This document shows positions 20,365 through 28,809 of a stretch of 64,000 nucleotides of DNA, in pieces (position 1 is the stretch's first letter; each line of letters starts with the position of its first letter). The notes under the pieces are model-generated. The model searched no databases and had not been told where the DNA came from. It saw only the letters and a list, made by a program, of their open reading frames with translations. Location: assembly GCA_945874825.1 (NCBI GenBank), contig CAMCIK010000003.1, positions 62,001-126,000 of the forward strand, read 5' to 3'. The translations under genes were made by a program, and so were the position numbers. This DNA comes from Phenylobacterium deserti. Its GTDB lineage: Bacteria > Pseudomonadota > Alphaproteobacteria > Caulobacterales > Caulobacteraceae.

Positions 20365-21662
20365 GGCGTCTGCTGATCATCCTGAGGCGGGAGTATCTGG
20401 CCTACCTGCTGACGCCGGGCTTCCTTCTGGCCCTGGTCGCCTTCCCGGTGATCACGCTGGCGAGCCTGGGCGTCCCGGCCCTCGTCGCCCGCCAGGCGCC
20501 AGCAGCGACGGTAGCGGTTCTGGACCTTACCGGACTTGGAGCGGGCTCACCCGGGAATGACCTGAGCGCGCGAATCCGAGAGGGCGACACGCGGAACCTG
20601 CCCAGCGAACGCCCCGCACGCCTCGTGGCCCTGCCGGCCGAGATTGCGGGCGCCCGGACTCCCGAGGCGGCGGGGCGCCTCATAACCGCCTATTACGACG
20701 CAGCGGGAAAAGACGACACGCGACCCGCGATCCTGGTCCTGGCCGGGACAACGGACGACCTCGACGCCCGCCTCTGGACGCCGCGCGCCCGCCTTGTCGA
20801 CCTGTCCGGCGAACTGGAAAACCGACTGACGGATTGGCTGCAGACGGAACGGATGCGCGCAGCAGGCCTGGATGCCGAGCGCATCGGCGACATCGCCTCG
20901 GCGCGGGTTGAGGTCAAAACCTACTCGCCGGAAGCGTCCGGGGGCGTGGTGAAGATGGGAGACCGTATTCCCCAGATAGCCGCTGTGGCCGTGTCCTACC
21001 TCCTTTGCATGATGATCCTGGTAGGATCCGGAATGATCTCCAGCAGCGTGATCGAGGAGAAGTCCAGCCGGGTGATCGAGGTCCTGGTCACCTCGGCCCA
21101 CCCCGCGGAGCTTCTGCTCGGGAAGGTCCTGGGCATACTTCTCCTTTTCCTGACCGTCCTTGGCGCCCTGTTGGGCGCGGGCCTGCTCGCCGCCGGCCAC
21201 CTTCCGCCCGGACTCACTGACGGGCTGTCCAAGGCCCTCTTCGCCCGGGGGCTCCTACCCTGGGCCCTGGTTTTCCTGGTGTCGGGATTCCTGATGTACG
21301 GCTCGCTTTTCGCCGGCCTGGCCGCCTTCTGCGAGACGCCCCGGGAGGCCCAGAGCCTGGCGACACCCCTGAGCATGATGATGGTCATTCCCCTCCTGCT
21401 GGTGATTTCGGCCCTCCAGTCGCCGGACTCCCCCATCATCCGCATCGCGGCCCTGATTCCACCCTTCACGCCCTTCCTCATGCTGCTGAGGGTCGTGGAC
21501 AATGCGCCGGCCTGGGAGGTCCTGACGGGCCTGGCCCTGATGGGGCTGACCACCGCAGCCGCGACAGGGGTCGGAGTCCAGGCCTACCGCACAGGGGCCC
21601 TGTCCCAGGGCCAGACCACGCTCTGGTCCCTTATACGCCGCAGCCTCACCGCCCGGAACTGA
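20361..21662 (+). CDS. ABC-2 type permease, NatB-like
   Basis: A 433-aa membrane subunit with one N-terminal transmembrane segment (about 15-40), a large extracytoplasmic loop, and about five C-terminal segments from near residue 200. GSGMISSSVIEEKSSRVIEVLVTS is the classic ABC2_membrane_3 motif before the second membrane region; the core is EEKSSRVIEVL. It pairs with the preceding ATPase to form an exporter. The family includes sodium and antibiotic efflux pumps. Confidence 0.9.
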   Translation: MRRLLIILRREYLAYLLTPGFLLALVAFPVITLASLGVPALVARQAPAATVAVLDLTGLGAGSPGNDLSARIREGDTRNLPSERPARLVALPAEIAGARTPEAAGRLITAYYDAAGKDDTRPAILVLAGTTDDLDARLWTPRARLVDLSGELENRLTDWLQTERMRAAGLDAERIGDIASARVEVKTYSPEASGGVVKMGDRIPQIAAVAVSYLLCMMILVGSGMISSSVIEEKSSRVIEVLVTSAHPAELLLGKVLGILLLFLTVLGALLGAGLLAAGHLPPGLTDGLSKALFARGLLPWALVFLVSGFLMYGSLFAGLAAFCETPREAQSLATPLSMMMVIPLLLVISALQSPDSPIIRIAALIPPFTPFLMLLRVVDNAPAWEVLTGLALMGLTTAAATGVGVQAYRTGALSQGQTTLWSLIRRSLTARN

Positions 21663-21712
21663 GTCGCAGCCATCCGGCGGCGTATTCCTGGCGCTGTCCC
21701 TGCGACCTCGCC

Positions 21713-22606
21713 CTACCCGCCCCTGATGTCCCCGTTCAGGGCGGCGAGGTCGGCGGCTGAACCCAGGGTGGAGCCTTCCGTCCGGCGGCCGAGGACATAG
21801 TTGGGCGGCACCACCTCAGGATCAGCGCCGGGGGCGGTGGGCGGGGAGTAGTAGCCGAGGGCATAGGAGCCCATGGCATAGCCCAGCAGGTCCTGGAGGA
21901 CGGGATCAAAGGTCCGGGCGATCTCGGGCGGGCAGGCCAGGTACTGGTTCTCCTCCTGCCGAAGCCAGCCCAAGGCGTAGGTGATGTTCAGCCCGACCCG
22001 GTCGGCGTCCGAGGTGTTGGCCCCGCCTCCGTGCACAACACTCCCAGTGTAGATGAGAACCGAGCCCCGACCCATGACGGCCTGGGTGACCTCGGAGGGG
22101 TCGGCCCGCCGGTCGTCGGGCCAGGCGGTCGAGCCCGGGACCACCTGGGTGGCGCCATTCTCCCGGGTGAAGTCGGTCAGGGCCCAGATGGTGTTGAGCT
22201 GGGGCTCGATGTCCCTGAGGTGCGCGCCCCAGGCCCATCGGTCCTTGTGGAGGCTTTGGGCCGTCTCGCCCGGCATTATGCGAATGACCTGGCCGAGATG
22301 GAGCTGGTAGCGCTCGCAGGCGGGCAGCAGGAGCCGATCGCACTGGGCAAGGATCCGGGGGTCCCGGATCAGGTCCCGGCATAGGGCTGACCGGGCGGCC
22401 AGGGCGCCGGTCCGGGTGGTCCTGAAACCCGTGAACCGGTCCCGCCCTGGGGCGGTGGCCTGGACCCAGGGATCCAGCTCCGAGCGGACGGCATCGGCCT
22501 CCCCGGGCGTCAGGACTCCGTCCAGGATCACCGCGCCGTCGGCGACGAGCTGGGCGTGGATCCGATCGGGATCGGCGTCAGCGGGAAGGTGGACAAGTTG
22601 GGACAC
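21713..22606 (-). CDS. Phytanoyl-CoA dioxygenase family protein
   Basis: Fe(II)/2-oxoglutarate-dependent oxygenase, 297 aa. The iron ligands fit the HxD pair in QSLHKDRWAWG and the distal His in SVVHGGGANTS, with a downstream Arg for 2-oxoglutarate. I chose the GTG at 22606 because AGGAGG lies six bases upstream. A GTG at 22624 would overlap the DUF4893 stop by one base. Substrates in this family are mostly unknown small molecules. It is transcribed with the DUF4893 gene. Confidence 0.85.
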   Translation of the reverse strand: MSQLVHLPADADPDRIHAQLVADGAVILDGVLTPGEADAVRSELDPWVQATAPGRDRFTGFRTTRTGALAARSALCRDLIRDPRILAQCDRLLLPACERYQLHLGQVIRIMPGETAQSLHKDRWAWGAHLRDIEPQLNTIWALTDFTRENGATQVVPGSTAWPDDRRADPSEVTQAVMGRGSVLIYTGSVVHGGGANTSDADRVGLNITYALGWLRQEENQYLACPPEIARTFDPVLQDLLGYAMGSYALGYYSPPTAPGADPEVVPPNYVLGRRTEGSTLGSAADLAALNGDIRGG

Positions 22607-22623
22607 GGGCGACCTCCTGATCA

Positions 22624-23220
22624 CTACCCAGCGGAACGTACCCGCTCGAGTTCCATTACATCGAAGGTGGATTCGACTTGTGGCTCGGGAAACTCCAGCC
22701 GGAGCCGGTCCTGGCCCGGCCGCACGGCCATGGCAACCTGGTTCCGGGCGCCTGGGCGTCCGTAGGCTTGGCGGGGCTCGTCGCCCAGGGACTGGGCACC
22801 GGCGAAGATCATCCGGGTTTCACCGTCATCGTAGAAGCGCCCGCTGACCCTCTGGGAACCCGTGAGCTTGTCAAGGCGCCAGCCGGCACCGTCATCGACG
22901 ATCCGGCAGCGGAACCAGCCATAGACCACCAGGCCCGCAGACTTGCCCAGCTTGAGGGTGCGGCATCGCCAGTCTCCCGCCAGGTCCGCCTTGCGAACGG
23001 AGAGGAGGGTTCCGGACATGGCCCGGTCAAGGGTGACAACGTCCGCCGGCGCGCCATGGGCCCGGGCGTCCGCAAGGGCGGCGGCACGGGTGGCGTCAAT
23101 GCGCGCGAGACGGACCTTATCCTCAGGCGTCAGCAGGCCGACCACGGAACCATCGGCAAGGGCCGGGCCGGCGATGCAGGCCACGAGGACGACCAGGGTG
23201 AACGTCCTGGGAAATGTCAC
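22624..23220 (-). CDS. DUF4893 domain protein, exported
   Basis: A 198-aa protein with a Sec signal peptide (TFTLVVLVACIAGPALA, cleavage probably after ALA near residue 22). The mature domain contains WRCRTLKLGKSAGLVVYGWF and RFYDDGETRMIFAGAQSLGD, typical of DUF4893. That family is found in alphaproteobacteria and has no known function. It lies directly upstream of the phytanoyl-CoA dioxygenase gene. Confidence 0.8.
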   Translation of the reverse strand: MTFPRTFTLVVLVACIAGPALADGSVVGLLTPEDKVRLARIDATRAAALADARAHGAPADVVTLDRAMSGTLLSVRKADLAGDWRCRTLKLGKSAGLVVYGWFRCRIVDDGAGWRLDKLTGSQRVSGRFYDDGETRMIFAGAQSLGDEPRQAYGRPGARNQVAMAVRPGQDRLRLEFPEPQVESTFDVMELERVRSAG

Positions 23221-23346
23221 GGCGTCCGCCTCCAGGTTGTCGCTAAGCAGGATCGCGACGGATCATGCCACCGGTTTGGCACAGGGGCGAGTCTGCCGCG
23301 CACGAGCGCGCAACCTGAAGGCCAGGACCGAGGCCCGCAAACCGGC

Positions 23347-23532
23347 TCAGACCCTGATGTCCACCCGACGCTGGGGGTCGCGGGGGCGCCGGTCTTCGTC
23401 GGAGCGCAGTTCTGAACCCGTGGAGGCATCGGCCGGCTTCACAGGCGTGACGGTCAGAGAACCGGGCACAGGCGAGATAGCGACGGGCTGGACGTACATC
23501 CAAGCCATGGGGTCCTGCGGTACAATGTTCAT
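23347..23532 (-). CDS. Small hypothetical protein coupled to the TerB-like gene
   Basis: A 61-residue Pro-rich protein (MNIVPQDPMAWMYVQPVAIS...) with a charged, probably disordered tail (SDEDRRPRDPQRRVDIRV). It has no signal peptide or membrane segment. Its ATG overlaps the TGA of the TerB-like gene by 4 bp, the usual coupling signature here. That is the main evidence that it is real. I do not recognise its family. Confidence 0.55.
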   Translation of the reverse strand: MNIVPQDPMAWMYVQPVAISPVPGSLTVTPVKPADASTGSELRSDEDRRPRDPQRRVDIRV

Positions 23533-23999
23533 ATCGGCCTCCTTCGCGGCGCCACCAGATCCACTTCCTGGGGGGATAGGACCAGCAGCGCGCAGATCCT
23601 TAGGATAGCGGCCCTTTCCTCAGCGTCAAATCCGCCGTCCGCCGATGCCACGGCGCAGGCGGCGGAGGCTACAAGCCGGGCGGCGTCCGGCTTGTCCCGG
23701 AGCCGGCGGATCGTGCCCTCGGACATGACCAGCGCAGCCTCCGGATCCCGGTTGAAATCCTCGATCCGGGCCTCGAAGGCCTCGATGAGGTCGCTGATCC
23801 CGAAGGCGTCGAGCGCAGGCAGGGTGCGCATACGCTCCGTGACACGGTGGGTTTCCTCAGAGGTCACCCAACCGTCAGACTGGGCGACCAGGGCGCAGGC
23901 ACTGACCAGGGCCTCGAACTGGACAAGGTCGCCCGGGGTCCAGGCGTCTTCGAATACCGGCCGGTGGTCATGGGTTTGCAATTGGGAAGTCTTCATCAT
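23529..23999 (-). CDS. TerB-like (tellurite resistance B family) protein
   Basis: A 156-aa all-helical protein. FEALVSACALVAQSDGWVTSEE and SAACAVASADGGFDAEERAAIL are the two acidic, metal-binding-like D-G repeats of the TerB domain. TerB proteins are cytosolic or membrane-associated and are linked to stress and metal responses. No other ter gene is adjacent, so a tellurite role should not be assumed. Two Met codons, 23999 and 23996, could start it. Confidence 0.75.
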   Translation of the reverse strand: MMKTSQLQTHDHRPVFEDAWTPGDLVQFEALVSACALVAQSDGWVTSEETHRVTERMRTLPALDAFGISDLIEAFEARIEDFNRDPEAALVMSEGTIRRLRDKPDAARLVASAACAVASADGGFDAEERAAILRICALLVLSPQEVDLVAPRRRPI

Positions 24000-24305
24000 G
24001 GCACTCCTCTGCTTGGGGGCGCCCGACGCCGGAGCCGGCTGGCTTGGGGGGGAAGGGAAGGCCCCGGACCCGGCATCGAGCGCACCCGATGCGGTCCGAC
24101 ATCATACTTCACTGGAAGCATCAGAGGGGCCCGGGCCGCCCTGATCATCTGGGTTAGCCGCCCAACCCCTTCAAGGGCCGACCCGAAAAAATTCGGTGCC
24201 GGGTCTGCGCCTACTGCCCCTGAGAGCAGTATTCCGGGCCTGGCGGGGAGGTCTTTCCCGCGGCGCGCGTCTGTAGGACAATCTCCCTCCAGCAGGAGGA
24301 TCTTC
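24000..24305. other. Divergent intergenic region without a gene
   Basis: This 306-bp stretch separates the divergent TerB-like and monooxygenase genes. It holds an inverted repeat, GACCCG at 24180-24185 with CGGGTC at 24200-24205, enclosing a second one (CCGAA-AAAA-TTCGG). It also holds the ribosome site AGCAGGAGGA just before 24306. I see no clear -35/-10 pair and no convincing small gene. Confidence 0.5.
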
Positions 24306-25766
24306 ATGGCCAGGACCGGACAGGGACTGAGACTCGCGGTGATCGGCGCCGGCGCCGGCGGAATCGCTGCGGCCATCCGGCTGCGCGAGCGCGGCGTGAG
24401 TGACGTGGTGATCTTCGAGAAGGCCGGGGCGCCGGGCGGGACCTGGCGGGATAACACCTATCCCGGCATCACCTGCGACGTGCCCTCGCACCTCTACCGC
24501 TTTTCCTTCGCTCCCAATCCGGAGTGGAGCCACAAATACTCCCCAGGCCCGGAGATCCAGGCCTACATGTGCAAGGTGGCGGCAGACTACGGGGTCGAGG
24601 CCCGGATCCGGTTCAATAGCGAGGTCCTGTCGGCGGACTGGCGGGACGGCGCCTGGGAGATTCTCACCAACCAGGGGCCCCAGGGGCGGTTCGACGCTGT
24701 CATCACCGCCGTGGGAATCCTGCACCATCCCTCACTCCCGGACATCGAGGGCCTGAAGGCCTTCGCCGGCGCCGCCTTTCATACCGCGCGGTGGGATCAC
24801 TCGGTCGCTCTGGAGGGGAAGCGCATCGGCGTCATCGGCACCGGGTCCACGGCCATCCAGGTCGTCCCGGCCATCGTCGACCGGGCCGAGAAGGTCAGCC
24901 TCTTCCAGCGCACCCCGCAGTGGATCCTGCCCGAGCCGAACCTGCCGATCGCCGACGATAAGCGCGCCGCCTACCGGGCGGACCCGTCCCTCCTTGCGGA
25001 CCAGTACGCCCATCTCGCCCAGGCCTTCAACGGCGCCTTCTGCGCTGCGGTGGCGGGAGAGGCGCCAGACGTCTACGCCCGTATGGCCGAGGCCTGCCTG
25101 GATAACCTGAACACGGTCGCCGACCCCGGCCTGAGGGCCCGGCTGACGCCTGACTACCGGATGGGCTGCAAGCGGCTGATTGTCTCAAGCCTTTTCTATC
25201 CGGCCATCCAGCGGCCCGACGCCGAGCTGGTCACCGAGGCCATTTCCCGGATCGAGGCGGGCGGGGTGCGGACGGCGGACGGGCGGCTCCATGAGCTGGA
25301 TGTCCTCGTCCTGGCCACAGGCTTCGACGCCCATCACCCCTTCGGCGACATGCGGATCACCGGGCGAAGCGGCCGGCCGCTCTCCGAGACTTGGGCGAAG
25401 GGCAATGTCACCTATCGTGGGGTGACGGTGCCTGACCTGCCCAATTGGTTCATGCTGGGCGGCCCCAACAGCCCCCTGGGCAATTTCTCCTTCCTGATGA
25501 CCGCCGAGCGCCAGCTGGATTATGTGCTGCAGCTGGTGGACCTGCTGGTCGGGGGCCAGGCCCGGGAGATCACGCCCCGGGAGGCGCCCACACGGGCCTG
25601 GACCCAGGCGCTCAAGGAAAAGCTGACCGGGTCCATCTGGGCCTCTGGCTGCCGGAGCTGGTACTTCGACGCGCATGGCAATGTCGCCACCTACCCCTGG
25701 TCTTACGAGACGTTCGAGGCCGAGATGAAGGCGCCTGTCCTGGAGGACTACGCCCTTTCGGCCTGA
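24306..25766 (+). CDS. Flavin-containing monooxygenase, Baeyer-Villiger type
   Basis: A 486-aa FAD/NADPH enzyme. The FAD loop VIGAGAGGIAAAIRL is at about 13-27, and the Baeyer-Villiger fingerprint FxGxxxHxxxW is seen as FAGAAFHTARWDHS at 153-166. A second Rossmann loop, GVIGTGSTAIQ, binds NADPH. Such enzymes insert oxygen next to ketones or oxidise heteroatoms. The ATG at 24306 is preceded by AGGAGG. The open frame back to 23847 is antisense to terB and not protein-like. Nearby hydrolases could process an ester product, but this is only suggestive. Confidence 0.92.
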   Translation: MARTGQGLRLAVIGAGAGGIAAAIRLRERGVSDVVIFEKAGAPGGTWRDNTYPGITCDVPSHLYRFSFAPNPEWSHKYSPGPEIQAYMCKVAADYGVEARIRFNSEVLSADWRDGAWEILTNQGPQGRFDAVITAVGILHHPSLPDIEGLKAFAGAAFHTARWDHSVALEGKRIGVIGTGSTAIQVVPAIVDRAEKVSLFQRTPQWILPEPNLPIADDKRAAYRADPSLLADQYAHLAQAFNGAFCAAVAGEAPDVYARMAEACLDNLNTVADPGLRARLTPDYRMGCKRLIVSSLFYPAIQRPDAELVTEAISRIEAGGVRTADGRLHELDVLVLATGFDAHHPFGDMRITGRSGRPLSETWAKGNVTYRGVTVPDLPNWFMLGGPNSPLGNFSFLMTAERQLDYVLQLVDLLVGGQAREITPREAPTRAWTQALKEKLTGSIWASGCRSWYFDAHGNVATYPWSYETFEAEMKAPVLEDYALSA

Positions 25767-25773
25767 GGCGGGA

Positions 25774-26823
25774 TCAGGGCGCGGCGGACAGGATGAGGGC
25801 CCGGGCCTCGCGGATGGGGTCCGCCACCAGGGGCAGCTGGTACCTCAGGAAGAAGAGCCCGTAGAGGCCGGTCCGGCGGTCGATCCAGGGATAGACACCA
25901 AAGGCGCCGGGGCTGGAGGCCAGGACGCAGGCGCCGTCCGTCCCGGCGACCTCGCACCAGTTCCCAAGGTCATAGGCTTCGATATCCGACATCCCCGGGG
26001 GCCTGTAGGCTATCGGCTTGCCTGCCGTCTGGACCATCTCCATCTCGGCGACGGCGGCCTTCGAGAGCACGCGTCGGCCGTCCAGGACGCCCCTTCCCGC
26101 CACCATCCCCAGGAAGCGGCCGTAGTCAGCAGCGGTGGTGTAGACCCCGCCCTGGAGGTTGGGATTGCGGACGCTTGCCGGATCGAGGTCCGGGCGCAGG
26201 GGGTGCGTCCAAGTGGTCGACGTCATGCCGAGCGGCCGGGCGATACGCGCCTCGAAGAGGTCGGCCCACCGCTGACCGGTGGCCTTCTCGACCAGGGCTC
26301 CGGCGACCTGAAGGGACGGCCCGCCGTACCGGAAGATCGCCCCCGGGGGATCCGCCTGGGGACGCCCGGCGATCCGGGCAGCGGACTCGGCCAGGGTAAT
26401 CCCGGAGTCCTGGAAGAGATCGGACATGCCCAGCAGGCTGCCCTGGCCGGCGGTGTAGGAGAGCAGTTGGCGAAGGGTGATCTCGCCGGACGGGCCCTGG
26501 AAATCCGGAAGACGCCGGCCGATCGGCTCATCTAGGGACAGGAGTCCCTCATCGACCACGGTCATGACCAGGGCCGCGGCCATCCACTTGGAGGCCGAGG
26601 CGACCGGAAGGCGCTCGTCCGGAGCGATGCGCCCGCGATCCATCCGGTAGAGCAGGTCGCCATCCCGGTAGACCAGGACGGAGACGCCGGGTGCGCCCCG
26701 GGCGAGGATGGCATCGAGGCCCGCCTCCAGGCCTGCGGGCGGAGACGCCGCCGAGGCGGCCGGACCGAAGACGCCGAGGCCCAGGGTAAAGGCGAGGACG
26801 AGCAGGGATCGGCGGAAAGGCAT
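25774..26823 (-). CDS. Exported beta-lactamase-fold serine hydrolase
   Basis: A 349-aa class C beta-lactamase/esterase-like protein from the ATG at 26823. The signal peptide is MPFRRSLLVLAFTLGLGVFG..., ending in ASA. The catalytic SxxK is in VASASKWMAAALV. LLSYTAGQG and FRYGGPSLQVAGALVEKATG occupy the usual active-site positions, but the second motif has YGG where a typical YxN is expected. It probably acts as an esterase or peptidase in the periplasm. It converges tail to tail with the monooxygenase gene and is divergent from the methyltransferase gene. Confidence 0.85.
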   Translation of the reverse strand: MPFRRSLLVLAFTLGLGVFGPAASAASPPAGLEAGLDAILARGAPGVSVLVYRDGDLLYRMDRGRIAPDERLPVASASKWMAAALVMTVVDEGLLSLDEPIGRRLPDFQGPSGEITLRQLLSYTAGQGSLLGMSDLFQDSGITLAESAARIAGRPQADPPGAIFRYGGPSLQVAGALVEKATGQRWADLFEARIARPLGMTSTTWTHPLRPDLDPASVRNPNLQGGVYTTAADYGRFLGMVAGRGVLDGRRVLSKAAVAEMEMVQTAGKPIAYRPPGMSDIEAYDLGNWCEVAGTDGACVLASSPGAFGVYPWIDRRTGLYGLFFLRYQLPLVADPIREARALILSAAP

Positions 26824-26917
26824 CTGGCGGAGTCCGTCTTGAGGCGGCAGGGTGAGGCACTGGGCGTTACGGGACAAGCCGGGCGCCTGTTCGGCGGTAA
26901 TCGGAAGGAAATTCGGC

Positions 26918-27757
26918 ATGAGTGCGGCGAACGCGACCCAGGTCGCCTATTGGAATGACGCCGCCGGGCGCACCTGGGCCAGCCTGCAGGACCAGATCGA
27001 CCGGCAGATCCGCCCCCTCGGCCTTGCGGCCATGGACCGGCTGGCCACCGCGCCGGGGGAGACCCTGCTGGACGTAGGCTGCGGCTGCGGCGACACCAGC
27101 CTGGAGCTGGCCCGGCGGGTCGGCGCGGAGGGCGAGGTCCTGGGGCTCGACATTTCGGCCCCCATGCTGGACGTCGCCCGCCGCCGGGCAAAAGAGGACG
27201 GGGCCCGGGGCCTGGAGTTCCGTGAGGCCGACGCCCAGACTGCGGCGCTTCCCGGCGGCCGGGACGCGGTCTTCTCCAGGTTCGGCGTGATGTTCTTCGC
27301 TGACCCTGCGGCCGCCTTCGGGAACCTGCGCCGGGCCTTGAGGCCGGGAGGCCGCCTGGTCTTCGTCTGCTGGCGGCCCCTGGCCGAGAACCTCTGGATG
27401 CGCCTGCCCGCCGAGACCGCTGCGGGCCTGGTCCCGCCAGCCCCACCCCCAGAGCCCGGGGCGCCGGGCCCCTTCGCTTTCGCCGACCCTGACCGAGTGC
27501 GGCGAATCCTGGCCGAGGCCGGCTTTGCCGGGATCGAAATCACCCCCCACGACGAGGCGATCGGCGGCCTGGACCTGGAGGGGACGGTGGAGATGAGCTT
27601 CCGAGTCGGGCCCCTGGGGGCGATCCTGCGCGAGCGGCCAGACCTCGCCCCCGTCCTGCGCGACCGCGTCCGCAAGGCGGTGTCGCCCTGGCTTCGGGAC
27701 GAGGCCGTCTACATGCCCTCGGCGACCTGGATGGTGGGCGCCCGCAACCCGGCCTGA
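26918..27757 (+). CDS. Class I SAM-dependent methyltransferase
   Basis: A 279-aa methyltransferase with motif I LLDVGCGCGDTSLELA (about 49-64), the acidic ribose-binding position in VLGLDISAPML, and FREADAQTAALPGG as motif II. It resembles UbiE/Methyltransf_11 proteins; the acceptor is unknown. The ATG at 26918 has AAGGAAAT upstream. The extension to 26852 lies in the divergent promoter region. Confidence 0.88.
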   Translation: MSAANATQVAYWNDAAGRTWASLQDQIDRQIRPLGLAAMDRLATAPGETLLDVGCGCGDTSLELARRVGAEGEVLGLDISAPMLDVARRRAKEDGARGLEFREADAQTAALPGGRDAVFSRFGVMFFADPAAAFGNLRRALRPGGRLVFVCWRPLAENLWMRLPAETAAGLVPPAPPPEPGAPGPFAFADPDRVRRILAEAGFAGIEITPHDEAIGGLDLEGTVEMSFRVGPLGAILRERPDLAPVLRDRVRKAVSPWLRDEAVYMPSATWMVGARNPA

Positions 27758-27772
27758 ACCTGACCCTTGGCC

Positions 27773-28729
27773 TCAGCCGTTCAGGAACCGGCCCAGGGCC
27801 GCGCGGCTGTCGCGCTCGGCCGCCTGGGCCACCCTGGCACCGCGCATGACCTGGAAGGCGTGGAAGGCACCCGGATAGACGTGGACCTCGGTCGGAATCC
27901 CTTCGCGGGTCAGCCGCCGGGCATATTCCAGGTTCTCCTCCAGGAAGAGGTCCAGGGCACCCGTGGCGATGAAGGTCGGGGGCAGGCCCGCCAGGCTCTC
28001 CGCCCGGGCAGCTGCGGCATAGGGCGAGACCCCTTCGATCCCGGGTTCATGCCCGAGCAGGGCCGCCCAGCCGAAACGGTTGTTGTGTGGCGTCCAGATG
28101 AACTCGCCCACCGTCGGATGCGGATCGGGTCGGGTGCAGGTGCGGTCGTCGATCATCGGGTAGATGAGGTGCTGGAAGGCGAGGCGGTGCTCGCCCCGGT
28201 CCCGGACCAGCAGGGCGAGGCCGGCGGCCAGCCCCCCGCCGGCGCTCTCGCCCATCACGCCGACCCGGCCCGGGTCGACCCCCAGCTCAGCGGCGTTGGC
28301 CAGGGTCCAGGCCAGGGCCGCGTAGCAATCCTCGACAGCGCCGGGGAACCGCGTCTCCGGTGCCAGGCGGTATTCCACCGTGACGATGACGCAACCGAGG
28401 TCGGCAGACATGGGGCGGTGCATGGCCTCGCTGCCATCGGCGCGGCCCGAGACATAGCCGCCCCCGTGGATGTGCAGGATACAGGGCAGAGCCCCTTCGA
28501 CGCCCCGGGGCCGGTAGATGAGGACCTCGACGTCCGGATCCCCGGCCCGGCCCGGGATGAGGCGGCGGACCTGATCCGTCCGCTCGGCGTCCTTCGGATC
28601 GGCGGGGAACCAGGAGGCCCGGCCCCGCATGCCCGGCAGCATAGCCTCGGTGAGGACCGCCGTCGGGAAGGCGTCCAGCATCGGCAGGAGCTCAGGGTCG
28701 ACCAGGTGGCGGGAGAAGGACTCGGACAT
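27773..28729 (-). CDS. Alpha/beta hydrolase, hormone-sensitive-lipase family
   Basis: A 318-aa esterase. The oxyanion motif HGGGYVSG (within ILHIHGGGY) and the nucleophile elbow GESAGGGLA define the HSL/bacterial type IV lipase family. The acidic and His residues are seen in TGALDLFLEEN and YPGAFHAFQ. It is cytosolic with no signal peptide. It converges with the methyltransferase gene, 15 bp apart, and is preceded by a sulfatase on the same strand. Confidence 0.9.
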   Translation of the reverse strand: MSESFSRHLVDPELLPMLDAFPTAVLTEAMLPGMRGRASWFPADPKDAERTDQVRRLIPGRAGDPDVEVLIYRPRGVEGALPCILHIHGGGYVSGRADGSEAMHRPMSADLGCVIVTVEYRLAPETRFPGAVEDCYAALAWTLANAAELGVDPGRVGVMGESAGGGLAAGLALLVRDRGEHRLAFQHLIYPMIDDRTCTRPDPHPTVGEFIWTPHNNRFGWAALLGHEPGIEGVSPYAAAARAESLAGLPPTFIATGALDLFLEENLEYARRLTREGIPTEVHVYPGAFHAFQVMRGARVAQAAERDSRAALGRFLNG

Positions 28730-28809
28730 GGCGCTTCCGCAGATTGAGGATCAGGGGAAATCATGGCCGGTCGCCGGCCGGGCGACAAGCCTGCGGCGGC
28801 ATCGGGAGG

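Noticed and set aside
23847-24305. N-terminal extension of the Baeyer-Villiger monooxygenase
   Set aside because: It is antisense to terB, lacks protein-like composition, and a strong AGGAGG ribosome site precedes the ATG at 24306.
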